From Papio anubis (Eukaryota; Chordata; Mammalia; Primates; Cercopithecidae), in assembly GCF_008728515.1 (NCBI RefSeq), contig NC_044978.1:144135787-144199786 (forward strand): a stretch of 64,000 bases of DNA. Direction: 5' to 3'. The notes under the pieces were generated by a model. The model was not told where the DNA came from, did not search any database, and saw only the letters and a list, made by a program, of their open reading frames with translations. Made by a program: the position numbers and the translations under genes. Shown one piece after another: positions 21,355-34,012 of this stretch; position 1 is the first letter of the stretch, and every line of letters starts with the position of its first letter.

Positions 21355-23184
21355 AATTAATACAGTGGGAATTGTTTTAAGGATTAAATAAGATGATGCA
21401 ACTAAGGCACTTATTAGTGAAATATTAGTAATTTTATTACTACACAGACTGATGAGAAAATTTGGATGACAAATAGTAGAGCTACCAAGTCAAGAGCATT
21501 CCCTTAAAGGATTGTTATGTGATCCAACAATAGCTCTCCAGCTTTTTTCTACCACTACATATAGATGAGTGATAGCACATGTGCTACATGCTCCCAGGGT
21601 CACTTCTATGGACTGGTATATGGATTCATGCAGATTATGGGCAAATTCTGGTGCATTTGCTGGAACTCCCTGTCTCCTTTCCCTCTATCTCAAGAAAGCA
21701 CACTGGAATGCCTGTAAGAATGGCATAATTATAAAAACAGCACATCTACTCTTGTTTCATTTTTAATAAAAGACGTTTTTTCATTTTTACGAATGAAAAC
21801 TCAATTATTCATTATTACTAATAAACCACTCTAGCTGACCTCTGTTTGGGCACACTTGTGTTTTGTAAAACTCAGTTGCTAAGATCCACTGTTGTAGACC
21901 ATGGGTTCTAAAGCTGACCACTGTCACACTATGAAATGCTTGCAAACTTTCTACTCACCCTAATGATTATGAAACATGGTCTCTGTCAAATGTGCCATCA
22001 GGATATTCTCATAGGTAGACATGACACAGAATGAAGCTGAACTATACCTTAAGTATTTTAAAGCTCAGGGTCCCAGCAGGAAAGAGATGGCAAATTCAAA
22101 AGGAGAAATTATAGAGAGATTGAGAAAAGGACAATTTCCACGGGTTGGTGAGGTTTAAGGGAAATCAACAAGGGATGGTAAAGCACCCAAGGGTTACCAC
22201 CACCTGGAAGCTGCTGCTCGCTACCTCCCCTAAGCGTGAAGGGGAGAGCCAGTAGTCAGTCGCTGGAGCCCAGAGAGAATTGCAGCTGTAGGAAGAGGCT
22301 GCCTACAGGATAAAGCCGCTGACAAGCCCCAGCCCAGCATGTAGTGAGCCGGGGGAATAATACTTCAAGGTCCTTCTGCTTCTCCTGCCCATGCCTCCCA
22401 CTGGCCAGACCGAACTGGAATTCAGAGGCAGAGGCCTAGATGCAGTTCAGAATGGCCACTCTTCTTGGACAGAGGGCAGAGTGAGAGATGCGAAGTGTAT
22501 CTGGAGAGACAGGCAGAAAACATCCAGCACCGATGTCAGCCAGCTCTTTTCTTCTTGATTCCATGTTATCTATCCTGTCTTTTAGATGTACTGGACAAGG
22601 TTTGAGTCATTTCCTATTTGGTGGAAAAGAGAAAGCTCCTTTTTTCTTTTTTTTTTTAATCAGCTAAAGCTAGAAACAGCTAGACTCACAGAGGTCCAAC
22701 TAAACTCTAGAACTACACAGCTTCGTCTCAAACCTAAATAAAAAGAGATCTCAGTCATGCCTTCCCCAGGCCATTTTAATTCACTTTCTTGGGAAAATTC
22801 TGAATGTCTCACTCTGTTTATCTTCATTTTCAGATTATCAATTGGACAGAAGGTAAAGATAAAACTTAACAGAATTTAAACCGACGGGGAGTGAACAAAA
22901 CTTGAAAAAGAACAGAAATATTAGAAGGGGATTTTTTTCCCCACCCTCTTCCTTTTCAATTCTTGTCGTGCATATTCAAGAGGATTTTGATGGTTGACAG
23001 AACTAAAAGTCCCGTGTGTTCACTTTGATGATGCCTCTCCTGCTCCAGCTGGAATTTCTCCCGGAGAAAGGAGCAGAGGTCAGAATGACCTCCCCCTCCT
23101 TGCTGGGCAGGTAGGGGCTCCATTTGCATTCAAAGCTAGCTCAGTTGAAAGTTTTCTTGAGAACACCAAATATTTACTATTTTT
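21355..23184. other. Low-copy DNA, no gene recognised
   Basis: About 1.8 kb without a nameable repeat. The short frames at 21569-21766 and 22994-23203 have no domain. A pyrimidine-rich run lies near 22639-22660. Confidence 0.45.
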
Positions 23185-23201
23185 AAAATTACATTTTTAT
23201 T

Positions 23202-23483
23202 AGGCTGGGTGCAGTGGCTTATGCATGTAATTCCAGCACTTTGAGAGGTGCAGGTGGCAGGCTCGCTTGAGGGCAGGGGTTTGAGACCATCCTGGGCAAC
23301 ATAGCAAGACCCCATCTCTACAAAACAAAAATTAGCAGTGCATCGTGACACGTGCTTGTGATCCAAGCTACCTAGGAGGCTGAGGCAGGAGGATCACTTG
23401 AGCCCAGGAATTCAAGGCTGCAGTGAGCTATGATCATGCCACTGCACTCCAGCCTGGGCAACGGAGAAAGACTCTATCTCTAA

Positions 23484-23512
<29 letters not shown>
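23202..23512 (+). repeat. AluJ-like with (AAAT)n tail
   Basis: Old sense Alu ending in (AAAT)8. It is flanked by a perfect 17-bp duplication 'aaaattacatttttatt' (23185-23201 and 23513-23529). Such a clean duplication is notable for an element with this many substitutions. Confidence 0.93.
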
Positions 23513-23514
<2 letters not shown>

Positions 23515-23529
23515 AATTACATTTTTATT

Positions 23530-24170
23530 CATTGTTGAAATAATGTATACATGTTAATTATATGTAATTTCTGTAATTTGGAAAACACAAAAATATATAA
23601 AGAAAATAGAAGCAGTGAATATTCTCATCACACAGTGGTAACAATCATTAATGTTATATCCTCTTCACTCTTTCTATATGTAGATTTCCTAGGTAGGCTT
23701 TCCACACTATGTACAGTTTTGCATCTTCCTTTATTTTAACTAATGTTATAGAACAAGATTCTCCATGTTATTAAATAGAGTTCAAAATAATAAAAACTAA
23801 AGACTGCATAACATGTTACATATAAATGACTATATCCCAAGTTAATTATTCCCCTATTATTGAGCATTTAGGTTTTTCCCATCTTCTTTATGATAAATAA
23901 GATTGCAATGAACAATGAACATCTTCATTCACTCATGACTTTTAGAATCTGTGATGAATTTCTCAGAACAAATTTCCAGAAGCAGAGTTACAAAGTTAAT
24001 GTTTTACTTTAGATCTGGCCAAAGTCACTATCCAAAAAGATTATACCAATTTACATTCCCAACCACAGGATAGAAGATTGCCCACTGTTACAGAACCGAG
24101 CTGACACTGAGTGTTGGAATTTACTTTTATCCCCATTGATGGTATTTTGTTGTTGTTTTCACTGACATTT
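23530..24170 (-). repeat. Old L1 fragment, antisense
   Basis: 'gtaatttggaaaacacaaaa', 'atgaacaatgaacatcttca', 'acaaatttccagaagcagag' and 'accaatttacattcccaacc' follow the reversed order of an ancient L1M/HAL1-type ORF2 end. No frame survives. Confidence 0.55.
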
Positions 24171-24879
24171 CTTTGTTCAGCAAAGCTGAATATCTTTTTC
24201 ACACGTGTAGGCCCTTGAACTCCCTTCCTTGTGAGTTGTCTGTTTCTGCAGTTTGGCAGCTAAGTTTTCTTCCAAACTTTTGTTCCTCTCCTGAGGATCA
24301 CAAAACTTTGTACAACTTTATTCCAATTCATTGAGTGTTTTCAGATGGTTGGTTGCTTTTAACAGAGTGAGTTGATTCCAAAAATGTCATTTCAGTTTGG
24401 TTTTTGACAGAGAGGGCCTATATGTTCAGTTGAATGCTGCCCAGACTGTTTTCCAAAACCATAACTAAAGTTATCTTAATTGTCTCTCTGAATATATTAA
24501 AATACACAGTAGCCTACAGTTTTCAGTCCATAAATCCACAGCTCTTGGAAACAACTTTCTTTTGTGGGCCTCTCTAGGCCTAATTAGGACTATATGATCC
24601 TTTTTAGGTACTGGGAAGAGTGAGAAAAAACAGTTTGGTCAAGCACAGGCCTTTTGACATGCATTTTCAACTTGATGTGAAGCCCAGAAATGTTACTACG
24701 AGGGTGTCCTTGAGTGCCTGCGTGCTCTCCCACTGTTTCTATGGTAGGTGATGATGAGATTATTTCTATGCTTGGGCACACCTTGCTGTGGCTACTAGAA
24801 GTTAGTGATCCCAAAGGAGAGACCAGGGAAGCCAAAGGGATTTAAGGACACAGAATCATTTTCCATTGCAAGTTGACCA
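24171..24879. other. Low-copy DNA, no gene recognised
   Basis: The antisense 81-residue frame at 24590-24835 has no domain. No repeat is named. Confidence 0.4.
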
Positions 24880-25110
24880 ATAATCTCACATAGTATTTGT
24901 TCAGTGCTTTCCATTTTACAAGCACTTCCTCATACATAATCTCATTTGATACAACAACCACATGGGTTGTTTAACACCATCACTTCTGGTTTGCAGGGAT
25001 GATTAAATGACTGGCTCAAAGTTACACAGTAACTGGCGGTGCTCAAACTCCTGGTTTCCGTCAGTAATCGTGACTTCAACTCTATTCTCCTGTCACCCTG
25101 GTACTTTGTT
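24880..25110 (-). repeat. MIR SINE, antisense
   Basis: 'cataatctcatttgatacaa', 'caaagttacacagtaactgg' and 'cttcaactctattctcctgt' follow the reversed MIR from its 3' end to the tRNA-derived end. Confidence 0.7.
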
Positions 25111-26841
25111 TCCTGAGCATCCTTTAGAAATGTAATAGGATCATGGAACTAGAATTTTAAAAACAGAACAACAGCAATAACAAAAGTAGAAGGTACAACT
25201 ACGCTGCTCACCACCTTACTCAGTGGTCTGGAGTAAAGAAATAAGGGAGATGTTGTGTAATCTGTTCAACGAACAGTTACATTCTTGGTCTTTGCATATG
25301 CCTCACATTGTGGACTTATATCTGTGTGATTATATTCCCTGTGTCCTGTTGAAGACAGTGCTTTTTTCCCTGTCAATCCAGCTTGGGCTTTTACAGTGTT
25401 ACAGTCATTGTTGACTCTACAAGATGCTGTAAGCTCTGCATAGGCCATTGTGTGCAGGTAGACAGCTAGATGAGAAGACCTGGGTAGCCACATTGCAGTG
25501 AAATGTGCTGCTTCTCCTGGAAGAGTCTGCTAGCCCTTCTCATCAGCATGACATTTGCCAAATTTCAGGAATTTCAAATGTAAGAGTGCATTTTTCCTAC
25601 ACTTGGGGCCAATGGTGGCTCCAGTGGTGGATTTGGAAGTTATCTCTCACAACTTGACCATGTTCACCGGGCACTTGGATGCTGAATGCTGAGTGAAGAT
25701 AGGCAGCATTTTTTTTACTGACATATAGGCATGTGCCTGTACAGATTTCCTAAAATGATTGAACTTCCTGGGAGAAAAGGAATTTAGACCCCCCAAGTTC
25801 CTGTTCTCATTACCAAGAAACAACAAAACAAGGGACTAGCCCCAGTGCTGACTGAAACCAGCTTATTGGAAGCTACTATGTGGTTTCTGCTCAGAAAGTT
25901 TCCACCCGAATGTCAGAGTCCCCACCAAAATCTGACGGATCAGAAGCCTCTGAATGAGCTGATCCCAAAACTCAACACAGCATTTCCTCTGGTGTAATTG
26001 ACTGTGGGCCTGTGATTATTGAGTCGGGGGAGGGGTAGCACTTTGGGACCCAGGCAGCTTTCCTCTGATCGCCACTGGGAATCAGAACCCAGACTGTTGT
26101 AGTACCTGGCTCCCATTCTCATGCTCTTTCCATGTCACCCATCACCCACTGTCTCTCATTAACTTGTAAGGTTTTTATCTGTCCTCAGTAAAATATGTGC
26201 TAAATGGAGTCTTTAGAATTTGGCTGTTTCAAATTCCATGATTCTAAAAAAAGAAACACATCTTTACTCGAGAAAGGAATTTCTCCCCCATCAAACAACA
26301 ATTTCTATTAGTTAATACCTCCCCATCTTAATCTACAGCATGGAAGTTAGGCCTCATTCCAGCATGTGGGGATATAAACATAAAACTCATACCACTTAAT
26401 GGGACATTCATTAGCCTAGGAGGAAGGTAGAGAGAGAAGGCCTTCTCTTGCCCATAAGAGTTCAATATGTCAGTAAAATGCCTTCAAAGAATTATGTAAT
26501 TCAAATGCAATTCCATCAAAGCTAGCCATTTTCAGACACATGATGTGGGTCAAGTATTATCTGGGGACATCATGGATATTTTATTTGGAAGTGCAAGAAT
26601 TCTTCAGTTAACTTTGTATTTATTTCCCATTCTTCTTAGGAGTTCAGGATAAAATAACCCTTATGAGCAAATTTAAAAGTTTTCCAATTTAAAAATGCCT
26701 CTCCACTCAAAGGCAACCAACATATTTATGGTAATGTAAAAATGACACAAAATCGACAGTCTATCTTTGAGCTGTCATTCATTCACTGACATTGGGTGGT
26801 TTCAAACTCTTACAATCTAAGGAAAACATATGGGGAACTAT
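25111..26841. other. Low-copy DNA, no gene recognised
   Basis: About 1.7 kb free of recognisable repeats. Frames are 75 residues or shorter. The stretch 26310-26660 is AT-rich and repeat-free, a possible but unproven conserved noncoding element. Confidence 0.45.
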
Positions 26842-26856
26842 GAAGTTTAGACTTAT

Positions 26857-27167
26857 TTTATTTTATTTTTTATTTTATTTTTCTGAGATGGAGTCTGGCT
26901 CTACTGCCCAGGCTGGAGTGCAGTGGCACGATCTCAGCTCACTGCAGCCTTTGCCTCCCGGGTTCAAGTGATTCTCCTGCCTCAGCCTCCAGAGTAGCTG
27001 GGACTACAGGTGTCTGCCACCATGCCCAGCTAATTTTTTGTATTTTTAGTAGAGACAGGGTTTCACTGTGCTGGTCTGGCTGGTCTTGAACTCCTGACCT
27101 CAGGTGAGCTGCCTGCCTCGGCCTCCCAAAGTGCTGGGATTACAGGCATGAGCCACCACGCCTGGCC
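26857..27167 (-). repeat. Alu (S-like), antisense, (TTTTA)n tail
   Basis: Full dimer with a TTTTA-repeat tail. The duplication 'gaagtttagactt' / 'gaagtttagattt' lies at 26842-26854 and 27168-27180, with one mismatch. Confidence 0.93.
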
Positions 27168-27198
27168 GAAGTTTAGATTTATGTTCACGCTCTTTTGT

Positions 27199-27496
27199 TT
27201 TGTTTTTTTTTTTTTTTGAGACTGGGTCTCACTCTGTCGCCCAGGCTGGAATGCAGTGTCGCAATCATGGCTCACTACAGCCTCAACCTCCCAGGATTAA
27301 GCCATCGTCCACCTCAGCCTCCTAAGTAGCTGGGACTACAGGTGTGCACCATCATACCAGAAAATTTTAAATTTTCTGTAGAAACACAGTCTCACCATGT
27401 TGCCCAGGCTGGTCTTGAATTCTTGGATTCAAGTGATCCTCCTGCCTGGGCTTCCCAAAGTGCTGGGATTACAGATGTGAACTGCTGCACTCAGCC
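27199..27496 (-). repeat. AluJ-like, antisense
   Basis: Full but diverged dimer, with 'cagcctcaacctcccaggat' and other old-subfamily features. It lies 20 bp beyond the duplication of the previous Alu. Confidence 0.9.
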
Positions 27497-28453
27497 CACA
27501 CCACATTTTTAATATCAACAGATGAGACTGGTTTTGTTCTACGTTCATACATCCATCTTTATTGACTAATAGAGATCACACTAGACTTTGCAATTAGGTG
27601 ACTTTTAAAATCCCATCCCCCTTTTTGAGCTGTTTAATTTAAGATTCTGATATTTGCATCCAATTGAGATCTGATTAATAGAGTGTCTCAGAAAATGTGT
27701 TGACCAGGAAATTAGAAAATCACTCTTTTGATTATCTATTAAGTAACTTTTATAATGAATCAGTGCCAAATTTATAATTATAATTTTCTCAAGTAATTCT
27801 AGTTATAAGGTTTCAAAAGCTTTTTTTATTTAAAAAAAAAAAAAAACTCTTATTTTGTACATTCACTTAACATGATTATACTCCTTATTCTGAACAAAAC
27901 GTTTATGGAGGAAAAAGGGAGTAGGGAGGGCCATCTTCATCAATCCAAAAAGTGTGGTTATTTGATTTCTGGGGAATTGTTTCTCTCATCATCCCTATTT
28001 TTAATTTGTAAAGTTAGTGACTTTACTAAACCATAAATCTCTCATTCTGATTTACTGATTTCCCCTCAATTTCATTTCCATCCTGCTAATCTGTAATCAA
28101 ATAGCCACATTAATACCTCCCTTCATCCAGCTGGGAGAAAGGATGCATTTTAAATCTTCTAATATTATTTAACAAAGAAAATATAGCACACCTCTGCACA
28201 TTTTTAAAAATTCTGAACCATAGTTATAAGTAACACAACATTTCAACTTAATGCCACAGGCAACCCATAAATATAATTAACTAACTAATGAATATGTCTC
28301 AAAGATTCATTAGCAAGTCAGTTATGTGAAACTTAGAGCACATTTTCCTAAACACATGGTCTTATTATTGGTGGATAGATTCCTAGACCAACCCTCTACA
28401 ACTCCTTTACCCATAAGAAGCTATACTTTAGTATGACTTACAATTCCCAATTG
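27497..28453. other. AT-rich low-copy DNA, no gene recognised
   Basis: About 950 bp with no nameable repeat apart from an A-run at 27832-27846. Dense ATTA/TAAT cores (27592, 27640, 27675, 27765-27785, 28265-28285) make it a candidate conserved noncoding stretch. Confidence 0.4.
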
Positions 28454-28998
28454 TGATGGTTAATATTGAGTGTCAACTTGATTGGATTGAAGGATGCAAA
28501 GTATTGTTCCTGGGTGTGTCTGTGAGGGTGTTGCCAAAGGAGGTTAACATTTGAGTCAGTGGACTGGGAGAGGAAGACCCACCCTCAGTCTGGGTGGGCA
28601 CCATCTAATCAGCTGCCAGCGCAGCTAGGATAAAAGGCAGAGGAACGTGGAAGGACTAGACTGTCTAAGTCTTCTGGCCTCCATCTTTCTGCCATGCTGG
28701 ATACTCCCTGTCCTTGAACATCAGACTCCAGGTTCTTCAGCTTTTGGACTCTTGGACCTACACCAGTGGTTGGCAGGGGCTCTTGGACCTTCGGCCACAG
28801 ACTGAAGGCCGCACTGCTGGCTTCCCAACTTTTGAGGTTTTGGGACTCTGACTGGTTTCCTCGCTCCTCAGCTTGCAGATGACCTATTGTGGGATTTTAC
28901 CTTGTGATCATGTGAATCAATACTTCTTAATAAACTCCCTTTCCTATATACATCTATCCTATTAGTCCAGTCTCTCTAGAGAACCCTGACTAATATAC
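28454..28998 (+). repeat. MLT2A-type solo LTR (HERV-L family)
   Basis: A complete 545-bp LTR from 'tgatggttaatattgagtgt' to 'gaaccctgactaatata'. The order of the body ('ttgattggattgaaggatgc', 'ggtgggcaccatctaatcag', 'ggattttaccttgtgatcat') matches MLT2A. A poly(A) signal AATAAA lies at 28930. No internal retroviral sequence is attached, so this is a solo LTR left by recombination. Confidence 0.88.
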
Positions 28999-29375
28999 CA
29001 GTCCTTCAGAAGCCCCTAAGCCAGGATCCTGAGCCCCCAGAATAGTTAAAACATGAGTTAAAACTCAAGGTAATCCCAAAGTACTCTCTCCTATAAAATG
29101 GGTATACTGTTGGTTATCTTTTAAGAAATATATGAAATAATGAAAGTAATGCTATTAATACGGAGCTTGGCACAAAATAAATCATAATAGTGACTATGGT
29201 GTAGTAATGACACTTTTGAGATCTAGGCCCCTCTGCACTTAAGATAAAGAAAGGCCTTAAGAAGTAAAAAATAAAATTAAAAATAAAAATTTAAAAAAAA
29301 GAAAGGCCTAAGAAGTAGTTTCTCGTCCCAAGTATGTGTTCACCTCCTATTTATTGAGAAAACGCAAGCTGAGTG
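28999..29375. other. Low-copy spacer with an A-rich insert between direct repeats
   Basis: A 21-bp sequence at 29246-29266 recurs at 29298-29317 with one base missing. Between them lie about 31 bp of almost pure A with a few T. The arrangement looks like a target-site duplication around nothing but an A-tail. The remainder has no named repeat. Confidence 0.5.
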
Positions 29376-29778
29376 CAGTGGTTTCCTGATGCTGTCATAA
29401 CGAAGTACTGGGTGGCTTAAACAACAGGAGTTCATCTCACAGTTCTGGAGGCTGGAATTCTAATGTCAAGGTATTAACACTGTTGGTTCCTTCTGAGGGT
29501 GGTGAAGGAGAATCTTATGATAGCCTCCGGCATTCCTTGGCTTGTAGATGGCGTTCTCACTGCATTTTCACCTCATCCTCCCTCTGTACATGTCTGTCTC
29601 TCTGACTAAATTTTCCACTTTTGTAAGAAATACATCATATTGGATTAGGACCCGACCTAATGACCTCACCTTGACTTGATCATCTGCAAAAACCCTGTTT
29701 TCAAATAAGGTCACATTCACTGGTACTAGGAGTCAGCATTTCAATATATTTTCAGGGGACACAATTCAACACGCAACA
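29376..29778 (-). repeat. MLT1-type MaLR solo LTR, antisense
   Basis: 'gatgctgtcataacgaagta', 'actgggtggcttaaacaaca', 'cacagttctggaggctgga', 'aataaggtcacattcac' and 'ggggacacaattcaacacg' give a reversed MLT1B/C-like LTR. Confidence 0.8.
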
Positions 29779-30675
29779 TAAGTGAAAATTTTCACTGAGC
29801 ATCTCCCAGTGAAATGCCGGGACAGGCTTCAGGAAGGGGAGGGAGAGAACATCTCAGCATCTCTAGGTCCATGGAAGGAGAAATGGGGGCTCCAGCATAG
29901 CCCGTGCTGTCTCAGAGAGCAGCAGCTCTGGGAATGCTCCAGGATAGTGGTGATAAACTCAGGAACCATCCTTCTCAAAAGTAAGGCAAATCATCCACCA
30001 TTTTACCCAAGCAGATATCCAAATGCCAGCCTCACCTTTTCTTTTTCAGAGGTTTTCTTGTTTCAGATCATTAGCTTGCCTCCCTTCCTGAGCAACAGAA
30101 ACAATCTTAAGAAACTAATTTTTCTTTCTGGCTATTAGGATCCTGAACGAATCATTGTATTATTCAATGCCTAACAATGGGTTTCCAACACCTGGGGTTT
30201 CATCAGTTTTTCAAAACTCCTCAAAGTAAAATGAATTTTATGACCAGTTAAATGTTTAAAACAAGCACATATGTCTCATAGCACTTTTGGAGGATGAGGT
30301 CATCAAGAAATCTAACAAATGACATGAGGGTGTCCCAGTTCTCCCAAGTTGGGAATCACAGCACTCAATAGCACGCCTGACCTCTGGAAGGAAAACCAAC
30401 TCCCCCTGGTGACTCATTTACAAGCAGGAAGTAATTTTTCCATTGGGAGACTGTGCATCAACAAAGTGAGTTCTTGGTGTTCTCCCAGGGTTGTAATGAA
30501 CCAGGCAGGGGGTGATCCGGGCTCAGTCTTCCCATGGGCAGAACACCCCCCAGGTTCCCGCAGGGGGTCTACAGGGGGACTGTTCTTCTGAAATAAAGCC
30601 ACTCAATTATTCAAGATAATGCTTCAACTCTCAAAACATCACAACTAGCTAGTCTCATGCAATATTTTAAGAGAC
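29779..30675. other. Low-copy DNA, no gene recognised
   Basis: The 118-residue frame at 29782-30138 starts inside the LTR edge and has no domain. The 80- and 62-residue frames at 30349-30602 overlap on opposite strands. I reject all three as genes. Confidence 0.45.
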
Positions 30676-30689
30676 AAAAGTTCAGGTTT

Positions 30690-30985
30690 GGGTTTTTTTT
30701 TTTGAGACAGAGTCTCGCTCTGTTGCCCAGGCTGGAGTGCAGTGGTACGATCTCAGCTCACTGCAATCTCTGCCTCCTGGGTTCAAGCGATTCTCTTGCC
30801 TCAACCTCCCAAGTGGCTGGGGTTACAGGCATGCACCAGCATGCCTGGCTAATTTTTGTATTTGCAGTAGAGATGGGGTTTCGCCATGTTGGCCAGGCTG
30901 GTCTCAAACTCCTGGCCTCAAGTGATCCACCCACCTCAGCCTCCCAAAGTGTGGGGATTACAGGTGTAAGCCACTGTACTGGGCC
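30690..30985 (-). repeat. Alu (S-like), antisense
   Basis: Full dimer flanked by 'aaaagttcaggttt' (30676-30689) and 'aaaagttctggttt' (30986-30999). The 132-residue frame through it is Alu-derived. Confidence 0.93.
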
Positions 30986-30999
30986 AAAAGTTCTGGTTT

Positions 31000-33179
31000 C
31001 TAACATTCCAGTAGATAAAAAAACCCTGAGCAATTGTCCAACAGTAGTAAGATGAAGGAAGGGTCCTTTGCCTCGGTCACTTCTCCCCTCTGACCCCTCT
31101 GGCTACTTATTCTGCAGGTTCAGCTGAAATTCTTTTTCATTTTTTTCTTTTTTGGTAGAGAACTATTCACTGACCATCCTCATCTTCATTAATCTTTATT
31201 ACAGCATCTTAGCTATTTCCTTCATAGTTCTACTATCTATCCATTACTATTTTATATGTTTGGTCCATCTTCTTCATACAAATAGCAGCTTCAAAAGACC
31301 AAGAGCCTTGCCCATCCTCTTCTTTAGCCCCGATTCTGATACTGTGCCTGGCAAAGAGTAGACGCCCAATAAAATATGTGTCAAATGAGGGTGGTGTTCT
31401 AAATGACAAGCAGGTGAACCTTTATCCTCAGAGTCCTGTTGACTGGTGTTCAAGGTGTGGTACATACTGTAGGCTGGATTGAGCAATAAAAGATTGACCT
31501 GCAAAATATTACTTTCTTGAATATTCACTCTGGCCTAAATAAACAGAAGGAGCCCTGAGGAATTATCCTGCAAGGCTGATTTCGTAGAATCATTGGCACT
31601 TGTGTAAAATTTTGGAGAATAATGTCCTAAGCACAGATGCTATTTTTAAGAACTTAACACCGGGAAAAACCTTCTGGGGCTAACTCTGTGGGAATGAGGC
31701 CCTTTTTATGTCATGGGTGATGTATGAACTGATGGCTCATGAAAGGTGAAGCTCAGACTAAGTTATCAGACTTTTTCCTTCTGAGTTATAGCACAGCAAG
31801 CAGACTTGACCGATTACAGTCACTGACGAGAGTGAGCAGTCTGTGGACTTGTTTATATTACCAAAGAGAAGTGACAATACGGCCCAATTTAGTGCCTCCA
31901 GCCCAGCATAACTAAACAAATTCTCTTTCCAGTCCAAGTCGAAGCTCATCTAAGGACAGCTGGATTTATGGGAAACAAATGCCCAAGACAGTTGATCAGT
32001 CTATGGTGCTTTTTTTGGGACAAATTACTTTAAAAGCCACAAATTAGGATCCTCTAGAAACTAAGGAAGAAGAAATTAAATGGCACAACTAGGTTTCTGG
32101 CATCTGGTGCTCGTGTGTGTTGGGCAAGGCTGTTTGCAGTACGTAAGGGAAGTTCATGGGGTCACCCAGCGCCACCTAACCAGTCACCAGCTCACAGAGG
32201 CTTGGAGACCCCATAACTCAGAGTCCAGGAGGGCTTCTGCTCAGCTGCGGACTTTTAATGACAACATCCATCAATAAGTTAAGGGTTTCAAGGACAAAGG
32301 TCTTCTAGAAAAGGCAAGCTTACCTGCTCCGTGGACAGGTCCAGAGATGGGGGTTCAGTGACACAGAGGGACTAAAGACACAGGACTTCCTCCCCTGAGA
32401 GTAAAGATAAATACTCAGGGAAAGAAACTGCACAAAAGATTTACATCTTTTTTACTGCTACAACTTCTGTGTTAGGGAAAGTGGGAAAAGTTCCAAGGAA
32501 ATCTGCCTCCCATCCTTTTGCGGAAATTAATTGTGCTTAGGCCCCAAATGGAGTAGCATTTCTGCATCCATCTTCTCTCAGAACAATGTTTCTTAACCTT
32601 TGTGGGGGAGAGAGGATCACGGAGCCTTGTGACTGTGTGGACCCTCTAACTGAGGAAATTTTAACACCATTTCAGGGGTGTCATACACCCCATTTAAAAC
32701 TCATTCAGGGACCCACTAGAGATCCTTGAAGTGGCCCACCATTGAGTCAAAACTGGTGGATGTTGTCAAGAAGTGATTTTACAGAGAGAAAGATGGGAGA
32801 GAAGGGAAGAGTGACTTTCCCGGAAGAAAACTCTGTCCTCAAAACCTAGCCCTGCCAAGTCACATTACAAAGGTTAAGTATATGTCAATGACACATAGGA
32901 ATGACTTTAACAAAGGGGAAACTGGAAACGTTCCCCCACTGTTTGGCTACTAGAGCGATTCTCCAGTGGGGTCCAGTCACTGTCATTCCCTTCCCTCCTT
33001 CTGTAACTATACGTGACTTAACAAGGTTTATAGCTAAAAATAATAGCAATAAAGGGTCCAGTGAATACTGGGATAGATGTTTCTCTGTTGCAGACCTTGG
33101 GAGATGAGTATCATGACTGCTAGCTGACGCATAAAGCTATAGCCTGTAAGGTTAGAGAAAGCTAGCTTTATTTTAACAC
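31000..33179. other. Mostly low-copy; weak L2 and hAT-like fragments
   Basis: 31285-31390 ends in 'atactgtgcctggcaaagag' and 'cccaataaaatatgtg', as in an L2 3' end (weak). 32585-32765 ('tttcttaacctttgtggggg', 'gggacccactagagatcctt') recalls a hAT-type non-autonomous element, also weak. The rest shows nothing; frames are 84 residues or shorter. Confidence 0.35.
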
Positions 33180-33372
33180 CCTCTACATTCATCAGCTCAT
33201 CAAATTTTGACAGTCCTGAGAGACATGTGTCAAAATTCCAATTTTATTAGTGAAAAAGCTGAATTGAGAAAGCTTAGATGATTCTCCAAGGCCACCCATA
33301 AGTGACAGAGGTAAGAGCTGAACCCAGAGCTGACTGACTCCTAAGTCCTTGAACTTTCAGCAGCACCACCCA
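33180..33372 (-). repeat. MIR SINE, antisense
   Basis: 'cattcatcagctcatcaaat', 'gtgaaaaagctgaattgaga' and 'aagagctgaacccagagctg' follow the reversed MIR order. Confidence 0.6.
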
Positions 33373-33499
33373 GCCAGGGAGCTCATCTTCAGCTCTCAGG
33401 GGAATGTGCCCATCCCACAGCACTCCTCCTGATTCCCAACCTCCATATGGTGCATTCTCTGGGAATGTCCCTTCTCTTAGTCAATGGTTTGACCCATCC

Positions 33500-34012
33500 A
33501 GATGGGCTATATATTATCTTGTTCAGCCTCTATAGACACCCTATGAGGGCTGGGCGTGATGGCTCATGCCTATAATTCCAGCACTTTGGGAGGCCGAGGT
33601 GGGTGGATCACCTGAGGTCAAGAGTTCAAGACCAGCCTGGCCAGCATGGTGAAACCCCGTCTTTACTAAAAATACAAAACATTAACTGGGCTTGGTGGTG
33701 GGTGCCTGTAATCCCAGCTACATGGAAGGCTGAGGCAGGAGAATCACTTGAACCTAGGAGGCGGAGGTTGCAGTGAGCTGAGATTACGCCATTGCACTCC
33801 AGTCTTGGCAACAAGAGCAAAACTAAACTCCATCTCAATAAAAAATAAAATAAAAAATTAAAAAAATAAATAAATAAACACCCTATGAGAAGGTATTATT
33901 CACTCCATTCTGCAGACAAGAAAACCAAGCTTGGAGAGATAAACGACTTACCCAAGGTCCCACAGCTGAATCTCTGGCTCCAAAACTTGTGTTTCTTCCA
34001 TCATATGAGTTG
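33500..34012 (-). repeat. MIR SINE, antisense, split by an Alu
   Basis: The left part ends at 33547. The right part, 33878-34012, continues with 'agaaggtattattcactcca', 'tctgcagacaagaaaaccaa' and 'acccaaggtcccacagctga'. It was split by a sense Alu with a 12-bp duplication. Confidence 0.7.
33548..33877 (+). repeat. Alu (S-like)
   Basis: Full sense dimer with an (AAAT)-type tail. A perfect 12-bp duplication 'acaccctatgag' lies at 33536-33547 and 33878-33889. Confidence 0.95.
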
